Below the pieces are notes generated by a model, which saw nothing but the letters and a program-made list of their open reading frames with translations, did no database searches and had not been told where the DNA came from. The translations under genes were made by a program, and so were the position numbers. A stretch of DNA of 64,000 nt, from NCBI GenBank assembly GCA_963668655.2, contig CAXXPQ010000002.1, forward strand, positions 806,001 through 870,000, given 5' to 3'. The number at the start of each line of letters is the position of its first letter. The stretch's first letter is position 1. Positions 24,575-32,394 of this stretch are shown piece after piece. Source of the stretch: G963668655 sp963668655 (lineage in GTDB: Bacteria; Myxococcota_A; SURF-8).

Positions 24575-26848
24575 CTATCGGCTGATGAAGAATTCGTCCG
24601 CGCCGATGTCCGGCTGGCCGTCCTGGATGCGGCATTCGCCGTCCAGATCCCAATAGTTGTAATAGCCTTCATGATACGGCGTGGTGTCCGCGCCCGCGCC
24701 GACGAGCGGGTGGCCGTTGGAAAGGGCGTAGCCGTTTTCCACGAAGGGATAGCTTTCCATACCGTTTCCGAAGGCTTGGGTGCAGCCGCTGAAATTGCAG
24801 TCGTTCACGTCCGCCAGGGACAAGCAGACCCGGCCGCCGCTCCACATCAGAACGTTGCAGACGCTGTCGCCGCCCGTGCCGCCGTAGATGTTGTTGTGCA
24901 CCAGGGTGATATCTCCGCCGCTGTGGAAATTCATCCCCATGCTGTCGCGGCCGGTTCCGGTCTGGACCAGATTGTTGACGGCCACGATGGTGGCGGTGTA
25001 GGAGCCCAACTGGCTGCTGTTGTTGATGCCCATGCTGTAATAGCGGCCGTTTCCGCCGTAGATGGTGTTGTTGACGAGCGTCACCGTGGAGGGCGATCCC
25101 AGGGTCACCGCCGATACGTCGCCGCCGGAGGCCGAAACATCCCAGCCGTCGCCGCCGTCGATGTAGTTTCCGAAGATATTCGCCGTGACGTGGAAATGAA
25201 TCTGCACGGCGTAGACGGCGGTATAGGCGCGCCCCAGTCCGCCGTAGATGGTGTTGTTGACGAGCGTCAGCCGCGTATCGTGGGATTCGTCCCCGCCGAT
25301 GCTGATGCCGGTGACGGGGCCCTTGGCGTTACTGCCCCCGTCGATATAGCTGTTGCGCACGCTCACGTCCGCTCCCGGATCCGCGTAGATGCCGTAGAAT
25401 GCATCGTCGTATTCGGTGTCTTCGCTCGTGCAGCCTTCCACCACGGTGTCGATCAGGCGTAGCCGGCCGCCGTTCGTCATGCGGATATTGCCCACTTCCG
25501 TATAGGTCGGGCCGTCGTGAACGCCGCACAGGAAGACCACGTTGTGGAAAAGCGCCTCGGCGTTGTCCATGGCCACGACGTACGGCTGGTCGGCGGGGCG
25601 CTGAATCACGGTGCCGTCCCGGCGGGCGCTCCGGACCCAGGTGCCCGGCGTGTATCCGCCGAAGATACTCCGCGTGGGGTGGATGGATTCCACGTAGGTT
25701 CCGTTGGCCACGATGAGATCCTTTCCGTCCGTCTCAGCCTGAACCAGGGCCGAGGCGAGCGTCTGCATGGGAGCGCCCGGCGTTCCGGTGTTGGTGTCCA
25801 GACCGTTTGCGCCATCGACGAAGACGAAGAGATCGGCCTGATTCGCGCTTACCAGGTCGCCCCCGGCGCAGTCGTTGTCCACCAGGTCGTCCGGGATTTC
25901 CGGCTGATCCGGGCTGGTCCAGGGATCCCAGTCCCAGCAGTCCGTTCCCGCCGTGACGGGCGCGGCGGCGGTGGCGTCGCCGTAGTCGTCCAGATCCTTG
26001 TCGGTCATGCAGGCCAGGGGGTCGTCGTTGGGCGCGGCGCCCGGGTGGGTGAAGAAGTCGGAGTCCACGCAGTCCACCACGCTGCCGCCGGTTCCGCTTG
26101 CGGCATAGCCGTCGTTGTCCGTATCGCCCGTGGTGGCGTCTCCGAATTTTCCGTCGCAGTTTTCGTCCACGGCGTCGGTGTCGTCGTCCGGAGCGCCGGG
26201 ATGGATGGCGTCGTCGTCGTCGTTGCAGTCGTCGCCCACGGCCCCGTTTTTCTCCTGGTAGCCGTCGCAGTCGTCGTCCACCCCCTCGTCGATGACGCCG
26301 TTGCAGTTGTTGTCCAGGCCGTCGAAGATTTCATCCACAACCCCGGGATTGACGGTGTTGGCGTCGTCGTTGCAGTCGCCTTGTTCTTCCGAATAGCCGT
26401 CCTCGTCGTCGTCCGTGGCCGTATCGCCGTTATTCACCTGCACGGCGGCGCAGGGATCCACGGGTTCGGATTCCTCCTCGGCCTCCGGTTCCAGTTCCGG
26501 TTCCATCTCGGCGTCCGGTTCCAGTTCCTCGTCCAGATCGCCGTCGATGTCTCCGTCCACATCACCGTCCGTGTCGCCATCTATGTCGCCGTCCTCGTCG
26601 CCGTCGGTGTCTCCGTCCACATCTCCATCTACGTCGCCGTCCACGTCGCCGTCCTCATCGCCATCCACGTCGCCGTCCTCATCACCGTCCACGTCGCCAT
26701 CCTCATCGCCGTCCTCATCGCCATCCACGACGAAATCCGTGTCGCCGTCCGCATCGCCGTCCGTGTCGCCGTTTCCGCCGTCGCTGCAACCTAAAACAAG
26801 GAATACAAGCAGTAAAATCCAGATGCCTTTCGCCAGGGTTCTTTTCAT
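24575..26848 (-). CDS. Lipoprotein with DGD linker, MopE-type metal-binding region and beta-helix
   Basis: A 757-residue surface lipoprotein. The start at 26848 has GGAGGGAG upstream, and the signal ends in a good lipobox (LVLGC, Cys21). Residues about 26-108 are an xDGD tetrapeptide repeat. Then follow putative metal-binding modules of the MopE type found in Myxococcota and relatives (GYSEEQGDCNDDANTVNPG, DGLDNNCNGVIDEG, DDCNDDDDAIHPGAPD, DENCDG). The C-terminal half, from about residue 335 (FVDGANGLDTNTGTPGAPMQ), is a DUF1565-like right-handed beta-helix with repeated VNNTIYGG turns. Together these suggest a calcium-rich, extracellular carbohydrate- or surface-binding protein. It is flanked by its own terminator and appears monocistronic. 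Confidence 0.85.
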   Translation of the reverse strand: MKRTLAKGIWILLLVFLVLGCSDGGNGDTDGDADGDTDFVVDGDEDGDEDGDVDGDEDGDVDGDEDGDVDGDVDGDVDGDTDGDEDGDIDGDTDGDVDGDIDGDLDEELEPDAEMEPELEPEAEEESEPVDPCAAVQVNNGDTATDDDEDGYSEEQGDCNDDANTVNPGVVDEIFDGLDNNCNGVIDEGVDDDCDGYQEKNGAVGDDCNDDDDAIHPGAPDDDTDAVDENCDGKFGDATTGDTDNDGYAASGTGGSVVDCVDSDFFTHPGAAPNDDPLACMTDKDLDDYGDATAAAPVTAGTDCWDWDPWTSPDQPEIPDDLVDNDCAGGDLVSANQADLFVFVDGANGLDTNTGTPGAPMQTLASALVQAETDGKDLIVANGTYVESIHPTRSIFGGYTPGTWVRSARRDGTVIQRPADQPYVVAMDNAEALFHNVVFLCGVHDGPTYTEVGNIRMTNGGRLRLIDTVVEGCTSEDTEYDDAFYGIYADPGADVSVRNSYIDGGSNAKGPVTGISIGGDESHDTRLTLVNNTIYGGLGRAYTAVYAVQIHFHVTANIFGNYIDGGDGWDVSASGGDVSAVTLGSPSTVTLVNNTIYGGNGRYYSMGINNSSQLGSYTATIVAVNNLVQTGTGRDSMGMNFHSGGDITLVHNNIYGGTGGDSVCNVLMWSGGRVCLSLADVNDCNFSGCTQAFGNGMESYPFVENGYALSNGHPLVGAGADTTPYHEGYYNYWDLDGECRIQDGQPDIGADEFFISR
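26530..26775. repeat. 12-bp coding tandem repeat (xDGD linker), about 20 units
   Basis: The 12-bp unit encodes Asp-Gly-Asp plus one variable residue (V, E, T, I or A), giving about 20 near-tandem copies in the lipoprotein at 24575-26848. The highly acidic linker is likely to bind calcium and to vary in length by slippage. Confidence 0.9.
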
Positions 26849-27053
26849 GATACTCCCTCCAGAAATCTACGTTTAAAGCCGCGTTACGTGAAAATCCGGC
26901 AAATCCGGTGTGGAATCCACTTTCTTTCGCCCCGATCGAAAACGGTTGACGACGGATCCGCCCGCCGCGTCCGCCTTTCTCTTTTCTCTTCCTTCCGTGC
27001 GTCGGAATCGCCTTCGATCCTAGCACGTTGGACGAAATACGGCGGCATTTATT

Positions 27054-27220
27054 TAGAAGCCATCTCAACAATACGTTCGGTCGGATTTCGGATGCTTTCC
27101 GGCCGTCTTCGCCGACGGGCGCTTCTCGAAAGATTCCCGATATTCCTCGTCGCGCCGACGACGAATCCGACCGAAACTCCTCTCGAAATCTCTCGGTCAG
27201 TATTTTTGAGACGGCTTCTA
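27054..27220. mobile_element. 167-bp MITE-like inverted-repeat element 2
   Basis: Inverted repeats of 21 bp lie at 27054-27074 and 27200-27220 with 19 matches; the outer ends read TAGAAGCC and the inner ends AATAC. A second inverted pair inside (TTCGGTCGGAT at about 27076-27086, ATCCGACCGAA at about 27165-27175) extends the symmetry. There is no plausible gene within. It lies in the 560-bp gap between the nrdJ terminator and the lipoprotein gene. Its length equals that of the element at 3177-3343 and its ends share a GCC-TCT-AAxAAT core with it. Confidence 0.6.
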
Positions 27221-27330
27221 CGAATGGAATTCGGTTTTTCGCGGGAATTCTGAAGAGGAAAACCAGACCAATGCATGGAAAGGGATGCCATGGCATCCTT
27301 CGAGCCCCAAGGACGTCCGTTTCGACAGAA

Positions 27331-27376
27331 GAAAAACCCCCGGCCTCTCATTCGTAAACGGGAGAAGCCGGGGGTT
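27331..27376 (-). terminator. Rho-independent terminator for nrdJ
   Basis: On the minus strand a 10-bp stem (AACCCCCGGC against GCCGGGGGTT, 22-nt loop) is followed by TTTTTC, 33 nt after the nrdJ stop. Confidence 0.85.
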
Positions 27377-27408
27377 GAAGATTGGCGATTCGGCCGGAAA
27401 AAACCGGC

Positions 27409-30318
27409 TCAGCCGCAGCCGTGCTGGGTGCCGCAGTTCAGACAGACATAGCAGCTGGCGCTACGCGTCATGATGTCGCCGCAGCTCGGGCAGCTCGGGG
27501 CGTCGCTCTGATTGATGGCGGCGGCCTTGCTGTTCAGCGTCACCGCCGGGGCGGCCTTCGGCTTCGCTTCCTCGCCGTCGGCGTGGCCGTTGGTGATGGT
27601 GGGCTGGATGTTGTTGCCGATCTCCTGCTGTTTCTCCGGCGAGAGGAACTTGCTGGCCAGCCAGCGGAAGATGTAGTCGTAGATGGATTTGGCGATGCGC
27701 ACCTCGGCGTTGTTGGTCATGCCCGCTGGTTCGAAGCGCATGTGGCTGAACTTGGAGACCAGATCCTCCAGGGGTACGCCGTATTGCAAGGCCAGGGAGG
27801 TCATGGTGGCGAAGCCGTCCAGCAGGCCCGAGATCGAGCTGCCCTCCTTGCTCATCACGATGAAGATCTCGCCCACCGCGCCGTCCTCGTAGAAGCCCGC
27901 GGTGACGTAGCCCTCGTGCCCGCCGATGTTGAACTTGTGCGTGATCGACGGCCGTTCGTCGGGAAGCTTGCGGCGATAGGGACGCCCTTCCGCCGCCACG
28001 CCTTTTTCCTTCTTGCGCGTGTTCAGCGGCTGGGTGCGCTTGCTGTTGTTGCGGTAGATGGCGATGGCCTTCAGGCCCATTTCCCAGGCCTTCGTATAGG
28101 CCTCGGCGATGTCGTCCACCGTGCAGTCTTCCGGCATGTTCACGGTCTTGCTGATGGCGCCGGAGATGAAGGGCTGTACGGCGGCCATCATGGCGATGTG
28201 TCCCATGTGGGCAATGTAGCGCGTGCCGTTCATGGGAACCAGGGCGGTGTCGAAGACCGGCAGGTGCTCCTCCTTCATGTGCGGCGCGCCCTCCACCGTC
28301 TCCTGCTCCTCCACGAAGGCCAGGATCTCTTCGCGTTGTTCGGCCGTATACCCCAGTTTCGTCAGGGCTTTTTCCACGGAATGATTCACGATCTTGAAGG
28401 TGCCGCCGCCCACCAGTTTCTTGTATTTCACCAGGGCAAGATCCGGCTCGATGCCGGTGGTGTCGGCGTCCATCATGAAGGAAATGGTGCCCGTGGGCGC
28501 GAGCACGGTGAGTTGGCCGTTTCGGAAGCCGTGGCGCGCGCCGTTGGTGAGCGCGTCGTCCCAGGCCTTTTCGGCGGCCTTGATCAGCCGGTCGGGAATC
28601 CGGGATTTATCGATGGTTTTCACCGCCTTTCGGTGCATGTCGATGACCTTCAGGAAGGAGTTGCGGTTCTTGTCGAACTCCCGGAAGGGCTCGAAATGCT
28701 CCGCCACCACCGACGAGCGATGATAGGCCCGTCCGGTCATGAGCGCGGTGAGACCGGCGGCGTAGGCGCGGCCTTCGTCCGAGTCGTAGGGCAGCCCGCG
28801 GCTCATCAGGAGCGCGCCCAGGTTGGTGTAGCCCAGACCCAGGGGCCGGTACAGGTGGCTGTTCCAGGTAATGGGTTTTCTGGGATAGGCGGCGTTGTCC
28901 ACCAGAATTTCCTGGGCCAGCACGAAGGTGTCCACGGCCTTTTCGAAAGATTCGGTGTCGAATTCGTCGGCGTCGTCCAAAAAGGTCATCAGGTTCAAGG
29001 ACGCGAGATTGCAGGCGGAATCGTCCACGAACATGTATTCGGAACAGGGGTTGGAGGCGTTGATGGTCTCCGTATCGGCCACGGGGTTCCATTTGTTGAT
29101 GGTGTCGTGAAACTGCAATCCCGGATCGCCGCAGACGTGGGTGGCCTCGGCGATTTCCCGCATGACGTACTTCGCGTCGTATTCATCCATGCGGCGTTTG
29201 TCGGTGACGGCGCGGGTGTACCATTTGTCGTTCGCCTTCAGTTTTTCCATGAACACGTCGGAAAGCCGAACGGAATTATTGGAATTCTGGAAAAAGACGG
29301 AGGCATAGGCCTCACCGTCGAAATTGCCGTCGTAACCCGCGTCGATGAGCGCCCAGGCCTTCTTTTCTTCGCGGACCTTGCACTGGATGAAATCCATGAT
29401 GTCGGGATGATCCACGTCCAGCATGACCATCTTGGCCGCCCGCCGGGTCTTGCCGCCGGATTTGATGACGCCCGCGAAGGCGTCGTAGCCCTTCATGAAG
29501 CTGACCGGCCCGCTGGCCACGCCGCCGGCGGATAGATGTTCCCGGCTGGAGCGCAGGCTGGACAGGTTGGTGCCGGTTCCGGAGCCGTATTTGAACAGCA
29601 TGCCCTCGGTCTTGGCCAGGTCCAGAATGGACTCCATGGTGTCGTTGACGGAATTGATGAAGCAGGCCGAACACTGGGGGTATTCCTCCTGGCCGACGTT
29701 GAACCAGACGGGAGAGTTGAAGGAGCCCTGCTGGTGGAGCAGCAGGTGGATCAGTTCCTCGCAGAAGATGTCGCGGTCGTCCTCGGAGGCGAAATATCCC
29801 TGATTGAAACCCCATTGGGCGATGGTCTTGGCCACGCGATCCAGCAGATTTTTCAGACTTTTTTCCCGGGTGGGTTCGCCCAGTTTGCCCCGGAAATATT
29901 TGCTGACCACGACATTGGTGGCCAGTTGCGTCCAGGACTTGGGAAATTCCAGGTCGTTCTGCTCGAAAATCACCTGGCCTTTATCGTTGGTGATTTTGGC
30001 GGTGCGCATCTCCCATTCGACCTCATCGTAAGGATGCACGCCGTCCTTCGTGAAATAGCGGCGGATCGTCAAACCGGGGCCCTCGTGGCGCAGTTTCTCC
30101 ACCCGCAGCCGAAAATGGCCGCTGGGGAGCTTTTCCAGCAATTCGCTTTTGCTGTAGAGCTTCGCACCGGTTTTCCGTACCGGTTTCACCGTCCTGGGCT
30201 CCTCGTACAGATCCTGAATGCTGCTGAGATCCTCTTCCGGGTGTTGCGGCGCACCCACGTCGCCGGCCGGAAGCGTCTCTTTCCGCGCGCTCGTCGTTTC
30301 CGTCTGATTCACCGCCAT
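27409..30318 (-). CDS. nrdJ: Adenosylcobalamin-dependent (class II) ribonucleotide reductase
   Basis: A 969-residue enzyme that reduces ribonucleotides to deoxyribonucleotides using vitamin B12, with or without oxygen. The start at 30318 has GGGAGG upstream. The thiyl-radical finger loop NPCSEYM lies near residue 425, followed by the class II signature SACNLASLNL. GSGTGTNLSSLRSS and APTGTISFMMDADTTGIEPD are substrate-site segments. The C-terminus carries a Zn-ribbon (CPSCGDIM...CYVCLNCG) and ends in GCG, as in bacterial NrdJ proteins, where C-terminal cysteines relay electrons. There is no class I or III reductase in the window. Expression is probably NrdR-controlled (see boxes at 30788-30837). 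Confidence 0.95.
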   Translation of the reverse strand: MAVNQTETTSARKETLPAGDVGAPQHPEEDLSSIQDLYEEPRTVKPVRKTGAKLYSKSELLEKLPSGHFRLRVEKLRHEGPGLTIRRYFTKDGVHPYDEVEWEMRTAKITNDKGQVIFEQNDLEFPKSWTQLATNVVVSKYFRGKLGEPTREKSLKNLLDRVAKTIAQWGFNQGYFASEDDRDIFCEELIHLLLHQQGSFNSPVWFNVGQEEYPQCSACFINSVNDTMESILDLAKTEGMLFKYGSGTGTNLSSLRSSREHLSAGGVASGPVSFMKGYDAFAGVIKSGGKTRRAAKMVMLDVDHPDIMDFIQCKVREEKKAWALIDAGYDGNFDGEAYASVFFQNSNNSVRLSDVFMEKLKANDKWYTRAVTDKRRMDEYDAKYVMREIAEATHVCGDPGLQFHDTINKWNPVADTETINASNPCSEYMFVDDSACNLASLNLMTFLDDADEFDTESFEKAVDTFVLAQEILVDNAAYPRKPITWNSHLYRPLGLGYTNLGALLMSRGLPYDSDEGRAYAAGLTALMTGRAYHRSSVVAEHFEPFREFDKNRNSFLKVIDMHRKAVKTIDKSRIPDRLIKAAEKAWDDALTNGARHGFRNGQLTVLAPTGTISFMMDADTTGIEPDLALVKYKKLVGGGTFKIVNHSVEKALTKLGYTAEQREEILAFVEEQETVEGAPHMKEEHLPVFDTALVPMNGTRYIAHMGHIAMMAAVQPFISGAISKTVNMPEDCTVDDIAEAYTKAWEMGLKAIAIYRNNSKRTQPLNTRKKEKGVAAEGRPYRRKLPDERPSITHKFNIGGHEGYVTAGFYEDGAVGEIFIVMSKEGSSISGLLDGFATMTSLALQYGVPLEDLVSKFSHMRFEPAGMTNNAEVRIAKSIYDYIFRWLASKFLSPEKQQEIGNNIQPTITNGHADGEEAKPKAAPAVTLNSKAAAINQSDAPSCPSCGDIMTRSASCYVCLNCGTQHGCG

Positions 30319-30751
30319 CGTCTGCCTCCCTTAAGGAATCAAATAAGAAAAAAAGGAACCCGTAAAGACCGGAGGGGAGAATTCGTCCGTATTTCCAATA
30401 AGTTTCCTCTCCGACCCTTCATATTTCGCGCGTTCCGAGCCCGGGCGCAAAAAAACCCCATCCAATCGGACGGCAGCCGATCGCGACCCCTGTTTCTTCA
30501 TGGTGTTATGCTTTTCGACTCTCTATTTTCTTCACCGAAGCCCGGAAATCGATCTTCTTTCCATATCCTTTGCCTGCCATGGAACCGTTATTCAATATCC
30601 GGAACCTCGGTGGTCCGATCCGAACCCGGTTTTCAGTTTCCCGCAACGGTTTCAACGGCCGCCCCGGGAAGAGGCGTCGCTTCAGGATTCCGCAAAAAAC
30701 GGCCGGAGCCCTGAATTCCGAAAACGCCTCTGGTTGAATTCACGATGCGAG

Positions 30752-30780
30752 ACTCTATTAAAAATACGTTTCTTTGTCAA
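30752..30780 (-). promoter_or_regulatory. nrdJ promoter P1
   Basis: On the minus strand a perfect TTGACA (30780-30775) and TAGAGT (4/6, 30757-30752) are spaced by 17 nt. The predicted start is near 30745. Confidence 0.55.
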
Positions 30781-30787
30781 GGCCCAT

Positions 30788-30803
30788 CTACTACATCTCG
30801 TGG
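30788..30803 (-). promoter_or_regulatory. NrdR-like box 1
   Basis: The 16-mer CTACTACATCTCGTGG matches 13 of 16 positions of the general NrdR consensus ACACWAYATCTWGTGT, including the ACATCT core and GTG arm. It abuts the P1 -35 hexamer and lies just downstream of the P2 start. Confidence 0.55.
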
Positions 30804-30818
30804 CGTGAACTGAAAGGG

Positions 30819-30847
30819 AGTATACCACATCTGGGGTGGAAAATCAA
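30819..30847 (-). promoter_or_regulatory. nrdJ promoter P2
   Basis: On the minus strand TTGATT (4/6, 30847-30842) and TATACT (5/6, 30824-30819) are spaced by 17 nt. NrdR-like box 2 fills the spacer, a classic repressor arrangement. Confidence 0.45.
30822..30837 (-). promoter_or_regulatory. NrdR-like box 2
   Basis: The 16-mer ATACCACATCTGGGGT matches 12 of 16 consensus positions with the same ACATCT core as box 1. The cores are 34 bp apart, close to the three-helical-turn spacing usual for paired NrdR boxes. Confidence 0.45.
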
Positions 30848-31348
30848 ATCATAATGGGGGGATAGCCGGCTTTTCCACAACGTATCCTCAGGCTTTTCCA
30901 CCCCGGGCCAAGCTCCCGGGATAATTAATGATTTCAACGTGTTTCCGGCCGGTTAACGTCTTCCGAACCGAACGCGAAAAAAAAAATAATAATCCGAAAA
31001 AGTGCGTTGACGGCTCCCCGTGGAAGCGCTTTTCCGCAGGCGGCGGAACGAAAGCCGAAAAAGATTAATGATTTCACTTCATTGACACGTGCTTTGGATA
31101 TCGAAACCGATCGATGTCATCCAGCGTCAAGGCATATTTACCATAATATATTGTTATTATTGATTTTTTCGATGTCGAACATCGAATTTGCCGCAACGCA
31201 TAGATATGATTATCCGAATATATTGGAACTATGAAACAGATTCAATAAGCATTCTCTGTGGTTGTATTCCATTCTTGTCCGCCAATACGAAACCGAAAGA
31301 AGACCCTGAGAAAAACCGAACCCGCCGGAACAAGAAGGAAATCCCGGC

Positions 31349-32167
31349 CTACGTTTTCGGTTTTCCGTCTCCGAAATCGAATAGCGTCCGGTCCAGCAAA
31401 TGACTGGGGCGCACCCGGGTAAGGCTGGCCAGAAGATTCGTCTTCACGTCGGGAATGCGCTTTTCCAGATCCAGCAACAGTTGCTTGGCCAGGGCGCGTT
31501 CGCTCTCGTCGCGCTTGCTCTTGTACGGACAGTGGCAGTCCGCAAGGAAAAATCCCATGTGGCGGGCGAAAGCCCCCAGGGTGTCTTCGAAAAGATAGGC
31601 CAGGGGCCGGATCACCACCACCGAACCGTCGTCCGAGCGCAACTTCGGCGGCATGGCCTTCAGTTGTCCCGTGAAAAACTGGTTGATGAGCGCGGTTTCG
31701 ATGATGTCGTCCGCGTGGTGGCCCAGGGCGAGCTTGTTGCAGCCGCGTCTTCGGGCCTGTTCGTATAAGGATCCGCGTCGCAGGCGGGCGCAGAGCCAGC
31801 AGGCGTCGCCATCCGCCCCGAATTTGGTCCGGCAGACCGTGGCGATGTTCTCTTTCAGGAGATCCGCCGGAAGTCCTTGATTTTGCAGGAACTCCACGAC
31901 TTTTCCGCCCTCGAAGCCTTCGAAACCGGGATCCACGGTGACGAATTCCAGGGAAAACGGAAAGGGCGCACGCAGGTGAATGCGGGAAAGCGCCCAGGCC
32001 AGCGAGAAACTGTCCTTGCCTCCCGAGACGGCCACCAGGATGCGGTCGTCGGGTTCGATCAGGCCGAAGTCCCGGCTGGCCCGCCCTGTCTGGCGCAGAA
32101 TCTCTTTTCCTTCCCGGCTCTTCCAGCCCGCTCCGCTCCAGGGAAGGCCGGTCCGTTCCGTGCTCAT
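31349..32167 (-). CDS. ttcA: TtcA-family tRNA 2-thiolation enzyme
   Basis: A 272-residue PP-loop ATPase that adenylates and thiolates tRNA, in E. coli making 2-thiocytidine at position 32. The PP-loop SGGKDS is at residues 48-53. The Fe-S cysteines are C123 and C126 (GDACWLCARLRRG) with a third in DCHCPYKSK. GHHADDIIETALINQFFTGQLKAMPPKL is the family's central region (shown here in part: GHHADDIIETALIN). ATG at 32167 is chosen because upstream starts add a non-homologous Ser/Arg-rich leader; ATG at 32191 is a possible alternative. The gene is divergent from rmuC. Confidence 0.85.
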   Translation of the reverse strand: MSTERTGLPWSGAGWKSREGKEILRQTGRASRDFGLIEPDDRILVAVSGGKDSFSLAWALSRIHLRAPFPFSLEFVTVDPGFEGFEGGKVVEFLQNQGLPADLLKENIATVCRTKFGADGDACWLCARLRRGSLYEQARRRGCNKLALGHHADDIIETALINQFFTGQLKAMPPKLRSDDGSVVVIRPLAYLFEDTLGAFARHMGFFLADCHCPYKSKRDESERALAKQLLLDLEKRIPDVKTNLLASLTRVRPSHLLDRTLFDFGDGKPKT

Positions 32168-32394
32168 CCGTGCTTTCGTTCCTTTCTCCATTTCTTCATT
32201 CCATGTCCGGCGTCCGGCGGATAGACTTTCCGACGCGGACATCCTACTCCATCGTTCCGACGAAAACCAGCCTTTCCCGGAGATCGAGCCTTGCGGGGAA
32301 GGTATTTTTCCCTTGAAACCCGGCCCGGAACGGGGTAGGTCTGGAGTGGCGCGTACCCCCACGCCTTCAACATCGTTTTCCGGGAGTGACTGGG

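Larger units (their letters stand above)
30319..31348. other. 1-kb non-coding region between nrdJ and ttcA
   Basis: This is the longest gene-free stretch. Positions 30319-30750 would form a 430-490 nt nrdJ leader; I looked for cobalamin-riboswitch landmarks and did not find them. Positions 30752-30847 hold two promoters and two NrdR-like boxes. The remainder (30850-31348) is distinctly AT-rich compared with the genes and contains a 13-bp exact direct repeat (ATTAATGATTTCA at 30924 and 31064) and an inverted CCCGGG pair near 30905-30920. Short open frames here show no protein-like content. Confidence 0.6.

Noticed and set aside
26530..26775. CRISPR-like short regular repeats
   Set aside because: The 12-bp periodicity encodes an xDGD linker in frame within a lipoprotein and has no spacers.
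27382..29535. 717-codon plus-strand open frame opposite nrdJ
   Set aside because: nrdJ on the other strand has unequivocal active-site motifs, and this frame lacks a ribosome binding site and any family motif.
30319..30750. Cobalamin riboswitch upstream of nrdJ
   Set aside because: Expected because NrdJ uses B12, but the conserved B12-box and GCCACTG-type landmarks were not found by eye on the nrdJ strand; only a covariance search could settle it.
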